A DNA stretch of 19,868 bases. It comes from LDYB01 sp037442385 (GTDB lineage Bacteria; Armatimonadota; Fimbriimonadia; Fimbriimonadales; GBS-DC). The translations under genes and the position numbers were made by a program. The DNA lies in contig JBBIQJ010000030.1 in assembly GCA_037442385.1 (NCBI GenBank), positions 1-19,868 of the forward strand. Reading direction: 5' to 3'. Shown here in pieces: positions 1 to 7,590 of the stretch; the first letter of the stretch is position 1; the number at the start of each line of letters is the position of its first letter. The notes under the pieces were generated by a model that saw only the letters and a list, made by a program, of their open reading frames with translations, was not told the DNA's origin and searched no databases.

Positions 1-588
1 AAACTTCTCGGCGCGGATGCCGTTGGGAATCACATCGATTTTGTCGAGGGGCGTTGCAAACAGGCGATGCACCTCGCCCACCATGAACTGGCTGCACACA
101 ATCACGCGCCACGCTTCGTAAGTCAGTTCCCACTCCATCCGATGAATGGTATGCGAAAGCTCGCTGAACAGTCCCCCATGGCGCCCGTGTTCCGTCGCAT
201 GGATGGTTGCAATTAGCGGAACCCGAAACGCATGTTTCAGCGCGCGCCCTGCGGGATACGCCAGCCAGTCGTGCGCGTGCAGAATCACGGGGATCTCTGG
301 TTCGGTCTGGCGCCACCTCTCGATGAGCGCCGCGCCCCGACCCTGCATGCTGGCGTTCAGCGAGAGTACCCAGCCCAGAAAGTCCTCTTTGGGGTGAAAG
401 GGTGGTCCCACGCGATAGAGAAACACGCCGTTTTCTACGGCTTCTTCGGGCGCTTCCGGATGGGGAGCCGTCAGCACATGCACTTCCACGCCCTGCGCGG
501 TCAGCGACTCTGCCAGCTCCTGCACATGGCGTGCGATTCCGCCCACGATTCGCGGCGGATATTCCCACGAGAGCATCAGAACGCGCAC
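1..588 (-). CDS. Glycosyltransferase family 4 / glycogen synthase-like, N-terminal part (3' end outside window)
   Basis: The frame is open from a GTG at 588 to the window edge, giving 196 codons of a GT-B glycosyltransferase. The protein opens MRVLMLSWEYPPRIVGGIAR, the classic first strand and glycine loop of GT4/GT5 enzymes, which binds the nucleotide-sugar. HAHDW near residue 104 is the acceptor-side motif shared with glycogen/starch synthases, and IPNGIRAEKF at the edge is the linker into the second Rossmann domain. The catalytic C-terminal half lies outside the window. I chose GTG 588 because it gives the family's usual start. The next in-frame ATG (576) would remove the first beta strand, and upstream there is no other good start before a stop. 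No clear Shine-Dalgarno is present. It probably transfers a hexose from a nucleotide-sugar to a glucan or glycolipid in the cytoplasm; the exact substrate is unknown. A short ORF lies 37 bases upstream on the same strand. Confidence 0.88.
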   Translation of the reverse strand, partial: MRVLMLSWEYPPRIVGGIARHVQELAESLTAQGVEVHVLTAPHPEAPEEAVENGVFLYRVGPPFHPKEDFLGWVLSLNASMQGRGAALIERWRQTEPEIPVILHAHDWLAYPAGRALKHAFRVPLIATIHATEHGRHGGLFSELSHTIHRMEWELTYEAWRVIVCSQFMVGEVHRLFATPLDKIDVIPNGIRAEKF

Positions 589-625
589 GGGGGAGAGGTT
601 CGCTACAAGAGCAAGTTTTTCCTGC

Positions 626-763
626 CTACCACCATCGGCGTCGGTGTCCCATGCGCCACAGCAGCCCGCGCGCGAGACGCCATGTTAGCCGCTGCCCCAA
701 ACGCCCCCGACTCAGCGCCCGCACATCCCCCAGCCGCCGCAGAAGACGCCAGAGCCATCGCAT
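626..763 (-). CDS. Small Arg/Trp-rich protein, 45 residues, probably leaderless
   Basis: ATG at 763, TAG at 626-628. The product starts MRWLWRLLRRLGDVRALSRG and ends MGHRRRWW. It is very basic (about 16 Arg, no Lys) with six Trp, and would form an amphipathic or membrane-binding helix. A TACAAT hexamer (770-775, minus) lies exactly six bases before the ATG, as expected for a leaderless transcript starting at the start codon. The pattern LL-x-GD-R-A-x-x-x-G-x-x-x-R resembles small conserved basic proteins I associate with several phyla, but I cannot name a family. The gene sits directly upstream of the glycosyltransferase on the same strand and may be its leader cistron. A chance ORF is possible because high-GC reading frames favour Arg. 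Confidence comes mainly from the promoter-to-start geometry. Confidence 0.45.
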   Translation of the reverse strand: MRWLWRLLRRLGDVRALSRGRLGQRLTWRLARGLLWRMGHRRRWW

Positions 764-769
764 GGGCGT

Positions 770-775
770 ATTGTA
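770..775 (-). promoter_or_regulatory. -10 element of leaderless promoter for the 45-codon ORF
   Basis: TACAAT on the minus strand with a six-base spacer to the ATG at 763. No convincing -35 box is visible 16-18 bases further upstream. The element shares this short intergenic stretch with the divergent plus-strand gene at 822. Confidence 0.4.
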
Positions 776-798
776 CCTTTTAATACAACGCTAATATC

Positions 799-806
799 AG
801 GAGGGG
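799..806 (+). promoter_or_regulatory. Strong Shine-Dalgarno upstream of the propeller gene
   Basis: AGGAGGGG lies seven bases before an ATG at 814 but fifteen before the ATG at 822 that opens the long coding frame. The 814 ATG begins a 43-residue frame ending at 945. Spacing therefore favours the wrong frame, and the start used by the long gene is uncertain. Confidence 0.55.
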
Positions 807-821
807 TACACTTATGGCGCG

Positions 822-1790
822 ATGCGTCGGGTTGGATGGTATCTGCTGGGTTTTGCGATGGCGCTGGGCGTGTTCGGCTGGTTTTTGCCAGCGCCCGCGA
901 AAACGAAGCAAAACGGCATTACGCTACAGCCTGTCGCCACCGTAACACACTCCCTGATTGATGAGATGAGCGGGATTGCCCGTAGCCGCACCTATCCCGA
1001 TGTTTACTGGGTTCATAACGACAGCGGCGACAGGGCGCGTCTGTTTGCGATTCGGCAAAACGGCGCGGTGATTGTGCCACCGTTCGTATCGCGACACGAT
1101 TCCTCCCACCGTCCTGAAAGCGCCCCACCCGATTTTGAGGGCATCCAGATTGAAGGCGCCACGAACATCGATTGGGAAGATATCGCCATCGATGGCGACA
1201 CGCTCTATATCGCCGACACGGGCAACAACTTCAACGCCCGGCGCGATTTAGCGATTTATGTGCTGAAAGAGCCGAACCCGCGCGAAACGGTGCGCGCCCA
1301 TGTGCTGAAACGCATTCCCGTCGCCTACCCCGACCAGAAAGCCTTTCCGCCTGAAGACGCCTGGCGCTACGATTGCGAGGCGCTCTTCGTGTTTCAAGGT
1401 AAACTCTACCTGCTGACCAAGCACCGCCCTGCCCGCCAGCCCGATGTGCCTGACCCCAGCACCGTTCTCTATCGGCTCGATAGCGAAGCCTCGGATCGCA
1501 TAAATATGCTCACGAAGGTGGACGAGCATCCCCATCTGGGCGGCTGGGTGACGGCGGCGGCGATGTCGCCTGATGAGCAGGTGTTGGCAGTGCTGTGTCA
1601 AGCGCCCCAGCAGTCGGTGTGGCTGTTTCGGCGCCCTCAACAGGGCGACCGATTCCTCTCAGAAGGCAAAGCCACCCAGATTCGGTTCACCAACGGCAAG
1701 CAGTGCGAGGCAATTGAGTGGGTAGATAATGAGACGCTGATCATCACCAACGAGCAGCGCGAGATTTTTCTGGTGAAGGCTCCCCGCTGA
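822..1790 (+). CDS. Secreted/anchored beta-propeller-like protein, function unknown
   Basis: 322 residues. Residues 1-25 look like a signal sequence or membrane anchor (basic start, then LLGFAMALGVFGWFLPAPA), so the rest should be outside the membrane. The body carries repeated strands typical of six-bladed propellers: EMSGIARS, VYWVHNDSGD, NIDWEDIAIDGDTLYIADTG, YDCEALFVFQGKLYLLTK, VTAAAMSPDEQVLAVL and KQCEAIEWVDNETLIITNE. The WEDIA...DTGNN signature is common in uncharacterised extracytoplasmic propellers with acidic metal-binding loops. No catalytic function can be assigned. The Shine-Dalgarno at 799-806 is better placed for a short overlapping frame, so the start is less secure than usual. 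The gene ends one base before the recG stop on the opposite strand, leaving no room for a terminator between them. Confidence 0.8.
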   Translation: MRRVGWYLLGFAMALGVFGWFLPAPAKTKQNGITLQPVATVTHSLIDEMSGIARSRTYPDVYWVHNDSGDRARLFAIRQNGAVIVPPFVSRHDSSHRPESAPPDFEGIQIEGATNIDWEDIAIDGDTLYIADTGNNFNARRDLAIYVLKEPNPRETVRAHVLKRIPVAYPDQKAFPPEDAWRYDCEALFVFQGKLYLLTKHRPARQPDVPDPSTVLYRLDSEASDRINMLTKVDEHPHLGGWVTAAAMSPDEQVLAVLCQAPQQSVWLFRRPQQGDRFLSEGKATQIRFTNGKQCEAIEWVDNETLIITNEQREIFLVKAPR

Positions 1791-1791
1791 G

Positions 1792-3885
1792 TTAGCCCAC
1801 AGTCGCCACCACCACCTTGTGGCGGAAGCGCTCCACCGCCTCACGCAACAGCCGATGCGGGGGCAGGCTCAGGTCAGGGTCGCGCTCCAGCAGGCGAAAC
1901 GCTTCCTGACGCGCCACCTCCAGCAGGTGCATGTCTTTCACCAGGTCCGCCACACGGAACGAAGGCATTCCGCTCTGGCGCGTGCCGTAGATTTCGCCCG
2001 GACCGCGAATGCGCAGGTCTTCCTCGGCAATCAGGAACCCATTATTGGTGCGCGTCATGATTTCCATGCGGGCTTTGCCTTCTTCGGTTTTGGGGTCGGC
2101 AATCAGCACGCAGTAGGACTGGTGTTCGCCGCGTCCGACGCGCCCGCGCAGCTGGTGGAGCTGCGCCAGCCCGAAGCGTTCGGCGTCTTCAATCACCATC
2201 GCGACGGCGTTCGGCACATCCACGCCCACCTCAATCACGGTGGTGGAGACCAGCACATCGATTTCGCCCGCGCGAAAGGCTTCCATCACCGCCTCTTTTT
2301 CGGCGGGTTTCATCCTGCCGTGTAGCAATCCCACACGTAGGTCGGGGAACACATCTTTGTGCAGGTGTTCGTAGAGGTCTTCCGCCGCGCGCACCTGCAG
2401 TTTTTCCGATTCTTCGATCAGGGGGCAGATGATGTACGCCTGTCGTCCCTGTGCCACCAGCTTGCGGATGCCCTCGTAGACCTTGAGGCGGTCTTCTGGG
2501 AACTTCCAGTAGGTTTTGACGGGTTTGCGTCCGGGCGGCATCTCGTCGATGAGGGAGACATCGAGGTCGCCGTAGAGCGAGAGGGTGAGCGTGCGGGGGA
2601 TGGGCGTGGCGGTCATCACGAGCAGGTGGGGTGCGACGCCCTTATCGCGCAGGGCGGCGCGCTGAAGCACGCCGAAACGATGCTGCTCGTCGACGATTGC
2701 CAGCCCCAGCCGTGCGAAGCTGACGCCCTCCTGAATCAGCGCGTGCGTGCCGACGGCGACCATCCCACGCCCGGAGGCGATTCGCTCGTAAGCCTGCGCC
2801 CGCTGACGCGGGGTCAACCGCCCCACCAGCAGCTCCACCGTGATACCCAGCGGCTGGAACAGGCGGTGCAGCACCATGTAGTGCTGTTCCGCCAGAATCT
2901 CGGTCGGCGCCATAATGGCTGCCTGATACTGGTTATCCACCGCCGCCAGAATGGCGGCGCCTGCCACGATGGTCTTGCCTGAGCCAACATCGCCCTGAAG
3001 CAGGCGGTTCATCGGGTGGGGGCGGCGCATGTCGTCCCAGATTTCGCGAATCACGCGCTTCTGGGCACTGGTAAGCTCAAACGGCACAATTCGACGAATC
3101 TTTTCCATCAGGCGGTCTTCGTCGATGCGCATCGCGATTCCGCGCTCCTGCGCCATCTGCTGGCGCTTGATGCCAATCCCCAGCTGCATCACAAAAAACT
3201 CTTCGAACACCAGTCGCTGGCGGGCGGGGGCGATTAACTCCATGCGGTCGGGGAAATGCACCTGCCGAATCGCCTCGGCGACAGGCATCAGCCCCACACG
3301 CTCGCGCACTTCACGCGGCACAATTTCGGGCACGAGGTCGGCGTATTGCACCGCGTTCCAGAGAATCTGGCGCATCTGCTTCTGTCCGATGCCCTCGGTA
3401 AGCGGGTAGATGGGCACGATGCGATTGGTGTGCAGGAGACCGTCCATCGAGTCGTTCTCTTCGAGGTCTTCCCATTCGGGGGTTTCTATCTGCAGTCCCC
3501 AGCCTGTGTCTTTGACGACTCCGTAGACGACGATTCGGCGGTTGCGCAGTTTGAGCAGCCTGTCTTTGAGGTAGGGCTGGTTGTACCAGACCAGTTCCAG
3601 CGCGCCAGAGCCATCGTCCAGGAAGGCTTTGGTGAGGGTCAGCCCTTTGCGCGGGGAGAGGTTGTCTACTGTTATAATTCTTCCTGCAAAAGTGGCTGCC
3701 TCGCCGGGGCGGGCGTGGGCAATGCGTCGAAAGTGGGAGCGGTCTTCGTAGCGTCGGGGCAGATGATAGAGCAGGTCTTGCAGGGTGTAGAGTTCCAGTT
3801 TCGCCAGGATTTGCGCTCGTTTATCGCCGACCCCCTTAAGGAAGCGCACTTCGGTGTCCAGTCGCACGCTTGCACGCCGTTCCAT
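1792..3885 (-). CDS. recG: ATP-dependent DNA helicase RecG
   Basis: About 697 residues from ATG 3885; the in-frame TTG at 3894 would add three. RecG is a superfamily 2 helicase that reverses stalled replication forks and migrates branched DNA. Numbering from the TTG, residues 1-60 hold the helix-hairpin-helix-like start (FLKGVGDKRAQIL, LLYHLPRRYEDRS) and 65-160 the OB-fold wedge domain. Walker A GDVGSGKT is at 301-308, the DEQH box at 402-405, TATPIPRT at 428-435, and motif VI QLRGRVGRG at 581-589. The C-terminal RGPGEIYGTRQSG segment is the RecG-specific region. Length matches the family. I prefer ATG 3885 because a perfect TATAAT covers 3894-3899 and would exclude the TTG from the transcript. 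An unrelated gene ends 40 bases upstream on the same strand. Confidence 0.97.
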   Translation of the reverse strand: MERRASVRLDTEVRFLKGVGDKRAQILAKLELYTLQDLLYHLPRRYEDRSHFRRIAHARPGEAATFAGRIITVDNLSPRKGLTLTKAFLDDGSGALELVWYNQPYLKDRLLKLRNRRIVVYGVVKDTGWGLQIETPEWEDLEENDSMDGLLHTNRIVPIYPLTEGIGQKQMRQILWNAVQYADLVPEIVPREVRERVGLMPVAEAIRQVHFPDRMELIAPARQRLVFEEFFVMQLGIGIKRQQMAQERGIAMRIDEDRLMEKIRRIVPFELTSAQKRVIREIWDDMRRPHPMNRLLQGDVGSGKTIVAGAAILAAVDNQYQAAIMAPTEILAEQHYMVLHRLFQPLGITVELLVGRLTPRQRAQAYERIASGRGMVAVGTHALIQEGVSFARLGLAIVDEQHRFGVLQRAALRDKGVAPHLLVMTATPIPRTLTLSLYGDLDVSLIDEMPPGRKPVKTYWKFPEDRLKVYEGIRKLVAQGRQAYIICPLIEESEKLQVRAAEDLYEHLHKDVFPDLRVGLLHGRMKPAEKEAVMEAFRAGEIDVLVSTTVIEVGVDVPNAVAMVIEDAERFGLAQLHQLRGRVGRGEHQSYCVLIADPKTEEGKARMEIMTRTNNGFLIAEEDLRIRGPGEIYGTRQSGMPSFRVADLVKDMHLLEVARQEAFRLLERDPDLSLPPHRLLREAVERFRHKVVVATVG

Positions 3886-3893
3886 TGCCTGCA

Positions 3894-3899
3894 ATTATA
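3894..3899 (-). promoter_or_regulatory. -10 element of recG promoter
   Basis: Perfect TATAAT on the minus strand, eight bases before ATG 3885, so transcription should begin at or within about two bases of the start codon. No good -35 box is visible at 17 bases. The element lies in the 40-base gap after the upstream gene. Confidence 0.6.
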
Positions 3900-3934
3900 C
3901 CTGTGTCTTATGAGGGTATTGGACAGCGAGCGGT

Positions 3935-5230
3935 TCACGGCAGGTCAGGAATATCCCACCGTACCAGCCGCCCGTTGCGGAAAAAGAACTCCGCCTCGAA
4001 GGGCACATTATCGTAAATCCACTTATCGAGGCGCAGCAGCTCCTGCTTCGTGCCATAGATGCAGGGCCAGCCCCATATCCATGCGAAAACCTCGTGAGAG
4101 ATGCCTTCTATGAGCTCGCCCGTACGCCACGCGCGTCGCTCACGAGCATTCCATCGCTTCGCGAGTTTAAAGGGATTCTGCAGGCTGTAGGCGCGTTCGA
4201 AGTCCCATGTGTCGGCATGGAACGCATAAAAGCCCAGAATGTGGCGCTGGGGCGATTCAATAAGGCATTCCGCGTCATCAATTTCGGACATGATGCCCGA
4301 AACCGCTTTTCCCATCGGTTGGAGCTTGACCACGAGGGGGTGGTGGGTGTAGAAGCCGTAGTTTCGCTCGCCGATGTAGGTCGCCGAACCCAGTGGAAGC
4401 CAGCCCCACGGGAGCCATACGCGATAGATGCGCAACAGGCGTGCTGGCCTGAAGCGCTCGAATCCCAACTCGTCAGGCTCCAGAGTTTCGCGTGTGAGTG
4501 CAGTGGCGCCGATTCCCCCGTAGCCCCAGACCTGACGCCCCTGATACTTTGCACGCAGCTGTCGCACGGTTGGCTCTTCCACTATCGGGAGCAGGGCAGG
4601 CAGCTTTTCGAGGCTTCCATCCCATTCGCACCGCACGCGCTCCGTCAGTCCCTCGATGGCAAACTCCAGATGGCGAGGCTCCACTTTCGTCAGCGTCCAC
4701 ACCCGCAGGGCAACCTTCTGCCCCGCCACAGGTTTTCCACGAAGGTCGCGATAAGACGAAGGGAACCCTTTACCGGAGGGCAGGCACAGGAAGGTCTGCC
4801 CCGCCTTGGCTTCAGGCGGTTTCACAGGGTTCGGCAGGTAGACATATAATCTGCTTCCCTGTACGCGCACGGGGCGGTTCTCGACGAGGACAGCGTTGGG
4901 CAGGGCATTTATATAAAAGATATACATCCCTGCCCGAAGACCTGCGCAGGACACTCTGAAGCTAAGGATCTTGTTCGATCCGAGTGGTTGTGGTTCTACT
5001 TCTATGGCTTCGGGCGTGCCTTCAGCGGGGCGAACCGTTATCGCGTGCGCCTGCCCCCCGTGCGGGGCAATCTTCCACTGCAGCCGACCTGGGAAAAACC
5101 GAGACGCCTTCTGCGCGGGGAACGAAATTTCCACGCGTATCTCCTCGAACGCTTCGCCCGCGACAAGCCAGAGCGAAATCGGTGGCTCATCTGGGCTATC
5201 CTGTTGCCAATCGGTCTTCAGCGCGGACAC
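3935..5230 (-). CDS. Unrecognised 431-residue protein
   Basis: I do not recognise the family. The frame remains open far upstream but only because it shadows the divergent ATPase gene. I chose GTG 5230 since GGGAGG stands eight bases before it; the protein then starts MSALKTDWQQDSP. There is no obvious signal peptide or membrane span. Residues 1-200 look beta-rich with Ig-like strand spacing (LWLVAGEAFEEIRVEISF, RVQGSRLYVYLPNPVKPP). The middle is rich in aromatics (RIYRVWLPWGWLPLGSATYI). The C-terminal 60 residues read ISHEVFAWIWGWPCIYGT, then WIYDN and FFFRNGRLV, reminiscent of the small BamE/SmpA-like fold in which a conserved Gly-Pro turn precedes W-x-Y; this is a loose resemblance. It ends 40 bases before recG but has its own likely promoter, so a functional link is not implied. 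Confidence 0.75.
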   Translation of the reverse strand: MSALKTDWQQDSPDEPPISLWLVAGEAFEEIRVEISFPAQKASRFFPGRLQWKIAPHGGQAHAITVRPAEGTPEAIEVEPQPLGSNKILSFRVSCAGLRAGMYIFYINALPNAVLVENRPVRVQGSRLYVYLPNPVKPPEAKAGQTFLCLPSGKGFPSSYRDLRGKPVAGQKVALRVWTLTKVEPRHLEFAIEGLTERVRCEWDGSLEKLPALLPIVEEPTVRQLRAKYQGRQVWGYGGIGATALTRETLEPDELGFERFRPARLLRIYRVWLPWGWLPLGSATYIGERNYGFYTHHPLVVKLQPMGKAVSGIMSEIDDAECLIESPQRHILGFYAFHADTWDFERAYSLQNPFKLAKRWNARERRAWRTGELIEGISHEVFAWIWGWPCIYGTKQELLRLDKWIYDNVPFEAEFFFRNGRLVRWDIPDLP

Positions 5231-5293
5231 TCCATTCACCTCCCGCCTTCTCAAGGGTACCCGACAGAACACCTCGCAGGGTTCGGAATTGGG

Positions 5294-5299
5294 TACACT
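5294..5299 (+). promoter_or_regulatory. Possible -10 element of copA, leaderless geometry
   Basis: TACACT with a six-base spacer to the ATG at 5306. No Shine-Dalgarno lies between them, and no clear -35 is seen. No obvious CueR-type palindrome with an expanded spacer can be made out. Confidence 0.35.
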
Positions 5300-5305
5300 C
5301 CCTGT

Positions 5306-7423
5306 ATGCCCAGAGTGCGCATGAAGATTCGGGGGATGACCTGCGCTGCGTGTGTGCGTCGTGTGGAGAAGGCGCTCACGCGCGTGCCCGGTGTGGAGAG
5401 CGCGCTGGTGAACCTCGCTACCGAAGAGGCGGAGGTCTCCCTCCAGGAGCCAATTGCGCCAGAAGTGCTGATTGAGGCGGTGCAGAAAACGGGCTATTCC
5501 GCCGAGCTGGAGACGCCCGAAGCTGCATCCGCCCCCCACGAAACCCCCTACACTCTCCAGCGCCTGCTGTGGAGCGCGGCGCTGACCCTGCCCGTGTTCC
5601 TGCTGAGTATGGTGTTCCCGAACCTGTGGCGCTATCAGGGCTGGCTGCTGTGGGCGCTCACGACCCCTGTGCAGTTCTGGGTGGCGGCGCCGCTCTATCG
5701 CGCGGCGTGGGGGGCACTCAAGGCGCGCTCCGCGAACATGGAAGTGCTGGTGCTGCTGGGCACGCTCGCAGCGTATGCCTACAGCACTGTTTTGCTGATA
5801 GGGGGACACACGCACCATCTCTATTTTGAGACTTCGGCGGTGATTATCACGCTGGTGCTGTTCGGGCGCTATTTGGAGGGGCGTGCGCTGGGGTCTGCCC
5901 GCTCTGCGATGGAGTCGCTGTATCGCCTGCTCCCCAACAGTGTGATGCGATGGGACGGCGAAGCCTATCGGCAGGCGCCGCTCTCGGCAGTTCAGGTTGG
6001 CGACCGCCTGAGGGTGCGCACGGGGGAACGCATCCCGGTGGACGGCATGGTGCTGGAAGGGCGCGGCTGGGTGGACGAATCCACCATCACGGGCGAGTCG
6101 CTGCCGCGCGAGCGCGTGGCGGGCGACGCCGTGTTAAGCGGGAGCCTGCTTGCTGATGGCGTCCTCCACATTCAGGCGCAGGCGGTCGGCGAAGCCACCA
6201 TGCTGGCGCAGATTGCCCGAGCCGTGGAGCAGGCGCAAACCGAAAAGGCGCAGATTCAGCGGCTCGCCGACAAAATCGCCAGCATCTTCGTACCTGTGGT
6301 GGTGGCGATAGCGCTGTTCGCTTTCGTCGGCTGGTGGCTTGCCACGCGCTCGGTGGCGCAGGCGCTGATTCCTGCGGTCAGCGTGCTGGTGATTGCGTGC
6401 CCGTGTGCCTTGGGGTTAGCAGTACCGATTGCCCTGCTCACGGGTTCCACGCGCATGGCGCGGGCAGGGGTGCTGTTAAAGGGGATTCACGCCGTAGAGC
6501 GTGTGCGTCAGGTGGATGTGCTGATTCTGGACAAGACGGGCACGCTCACGATGGGGCATCCGCGCGTGAAAGCGGTGCATAGCGCTCACCCGGAGGTTGA
6601 CCCGATGGCGGTGTTGCGCTTTGCCTGCGCTCTGGAGCAAGCCACGCGCCACCCGCTGGCGGAAGCCATTCTGGAATATGCCCGCCAGCAGGGCGTTCAC
6701 GACTTTCCAGAGATAAAAGAAGTGCGCACAGTGCCCGGTGGGGGTGTGGAGGCGCTCTGGGAGGGGCATATTTTGCGTCTCGGCAGCGCCCGGTTTTTGT
6801 GGGAAGCAGGCATCGAGCAGGAGGATCTGCCCAGGGGCACAGTGTTTTTCGCGGTGGACGGCACGATGTACGCAGGTTTTGAGTTCACCGAGACACCCCT
6901 GCCTGGCGTCGCCGAAGTGATTCGCCAGATTCAGCAGATGGGCATCGAGGTGGCGTTGTGTTCGGGCGACCAGCCTGCGGCGGTGGAGTCGTTCGCGCGC
7001 ATGGTGGGCATTCCCCGCTGGTATGGGGGTCAGCTGCCGACCGATAAGGCGCATCTGGTGAAGCAGTTCCAGTCGCAGGGGCGCAAGGTGGCGTTCGTGG
7101 GCGACGGAATCAACGACGCGCCAGCGCTCGCTCAGGCAGATTTGAGTATTGCTGTCGCCACCGGCACCCAGATTGCGACGGACACGGCGGACATGGTACT
7201 GCTGAACCGCGATTTACGCACCTTGCTGAACGCGCTTCGGCTTGGGCAGGCGGCCTACGGGGTGATTCGGCAAAATCTGTTTTTCGCGTTTGTGTATAAC
7301 ACGCTGGGGATACCGCTGGCGGCGCTGGGCTATCTGAACCCGATGATTGCCGCTCTGGCGATGAGCATGAGCTCGGTTTCGGTGGTGAGTAATGCGCTCC
7401 GCCTGTTGCGCTGGCGAGTCTGA
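5306..7423 (+). CDS. copA: Copper-exporting P1B-type ATPase (CopA family)
   Basis: 705 residues from ATG 5306; a second ATG follows at 5321. The protein pumps Cu(I) out of the cytoplasm using ATP. It has one N-terminal heavy-metal-associated domain with the CxxC site GMTCAAC (10-16), then eight expected membrane helices. TGES (262-265) is the actuator loop and CPC (365-367) in helix 6 binds the ion. DKTGT (409-413) carries the phosphorylated Asp, followed by HP (449-450) in the nucleotide domain and GDGINDAP (599-606). Copper specificity is supported by YN at 664-665 in helix 7 and by MSMSS near 686-690 in helix 8. The frame continues upstream to 4988 but that part overlaps the divergent gene and lacks family similarity. 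The spacing to its neighbours suggests a single-gene transcript. No chaperone or regulator gene is adjacent. Confidence 0.95.
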   Translation: MPRVRMKIRGMTCAACVRRVEKALTRVPGVESALVNLATEEAEVSLQEPIAPEVLIEAVQKTGYSAELETPEAASAPHETPYTLQRLLWSAALTLPVFLLSMVFPNLWRYQGWLLWALTTPVQFWVAAPLYRAAWGALKARSANMEVLVLLGTLAAYAYSTVLLIGGHTHHLYFETSAVIITLVLFGRYLEGRALGSARSAMESLYRLLPNSVMRWDGEAYRQAPLSAVQVGDRLRVRTGERIPVDGMVLEGRGWVDESTITGESLPRERVAGDAVLSGSLLADGVLHIQAQAVGEATMLAQIARAVEQAQTEKAQIQRLADKIASIFVPVVVAIALFAFVGWWLATRSVAQALIPAVSVLVIACPCALGLAVPIALLTGSTRMARAGVLLKGIHAVERVRQVDVLILDKTGTLTMGHPRVKAVHSAHPEVDPMAVLRFACALEQATRHPLAEAILEYARQQGVHDFPEIKEVRTVPGGGVEALWEGHILRLGSARFLWEAGIEQEDLPRGTVFFAVDGTMYAGFEFTETPLPGVAEVIRQIQQMGIEVALCSGDQPAAVESFARMVGIPRWYGGQLPTDKAHLVKQFQSQGRKVAFVGDGINDAPALAQADLSIAVATGTQIATDTADMVLLNRDLRTLLNALRLGQAAYGVIRQNLFFAFVYNTLGIPLAALGYLNPMIAALAMSMSSVSVVSNALRLLRWRV

Positions 7424-7530
7424 AACTTATTTCGATCCGGCTCGCACGGGATTTTGCCGACGGCGTGCTGGCGCCCCTCAAAGTCGACAATCTCTCCCCA
7501 GCGAGCAACAGGGGATAACGCCCGATTCGC
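7424..7530. other. Gap after copA with no recognisable gene
   Basis: Short convergent gap between copA and the terminator of the dockerin gene. No ORF, tRNA or plus-strand terminator with a T-run was seen, so copA may rely on the opposite-strand hairpin or on Rho for termination. Confidence 0.4.
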
Positions 7531-7568
7531 AAATAAAAACACCCCCTCCCGGAATCGGGAGAGGGTGT
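7531..7568 (-). terminator. Rho-independent terminator of the dockerin-protein gene
   Basis: On the minus strand a 13-bp stem (7556-7568 with 7539-7551, one G-U pair) closes a four-base ATTC loop and is followed by a T-rich tail TTTTATTT. It lies 22 bases after the TGA at 7591-7593. The plus-strand reading lacks a T-run, so it acts mainly on the minus transcript. Confidence 0.85.
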
Positions 7569-7590
7569 GAAAAGGGTTTCGCTTCTGATT

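Noticed and set aside
3886..3894. TTG 3894 as recG start
   Set aside because: It overlaps the perfect TATAAT and would lie upstream of the expected transcription start.
4988..5305. N-terminal extension of the copper ATPase by 106 residues
   Set aside because: It overlaps the divergent gene almost entirely, has no family similarity, and the metal-binding domain begins right after ATG 5306.
5231..5818. N-terminal extension of the 431-residue protein
   Set aside because: It is the antisense shadow of the copper ATPase; the Gln/His/Arg-rich composition is typical of a reverse frame, and a good ribosome site precedes GTG 5230.
7110..7590. Continuation of the dockerin-protein frame after the shift
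   Set aside because: Beyond about 7790 the text becomes Cys/Thr/Arg-rich nonsense, passes through the terminator and enters copA antisense. The real C terminus is in the other frame and stops at 7591.
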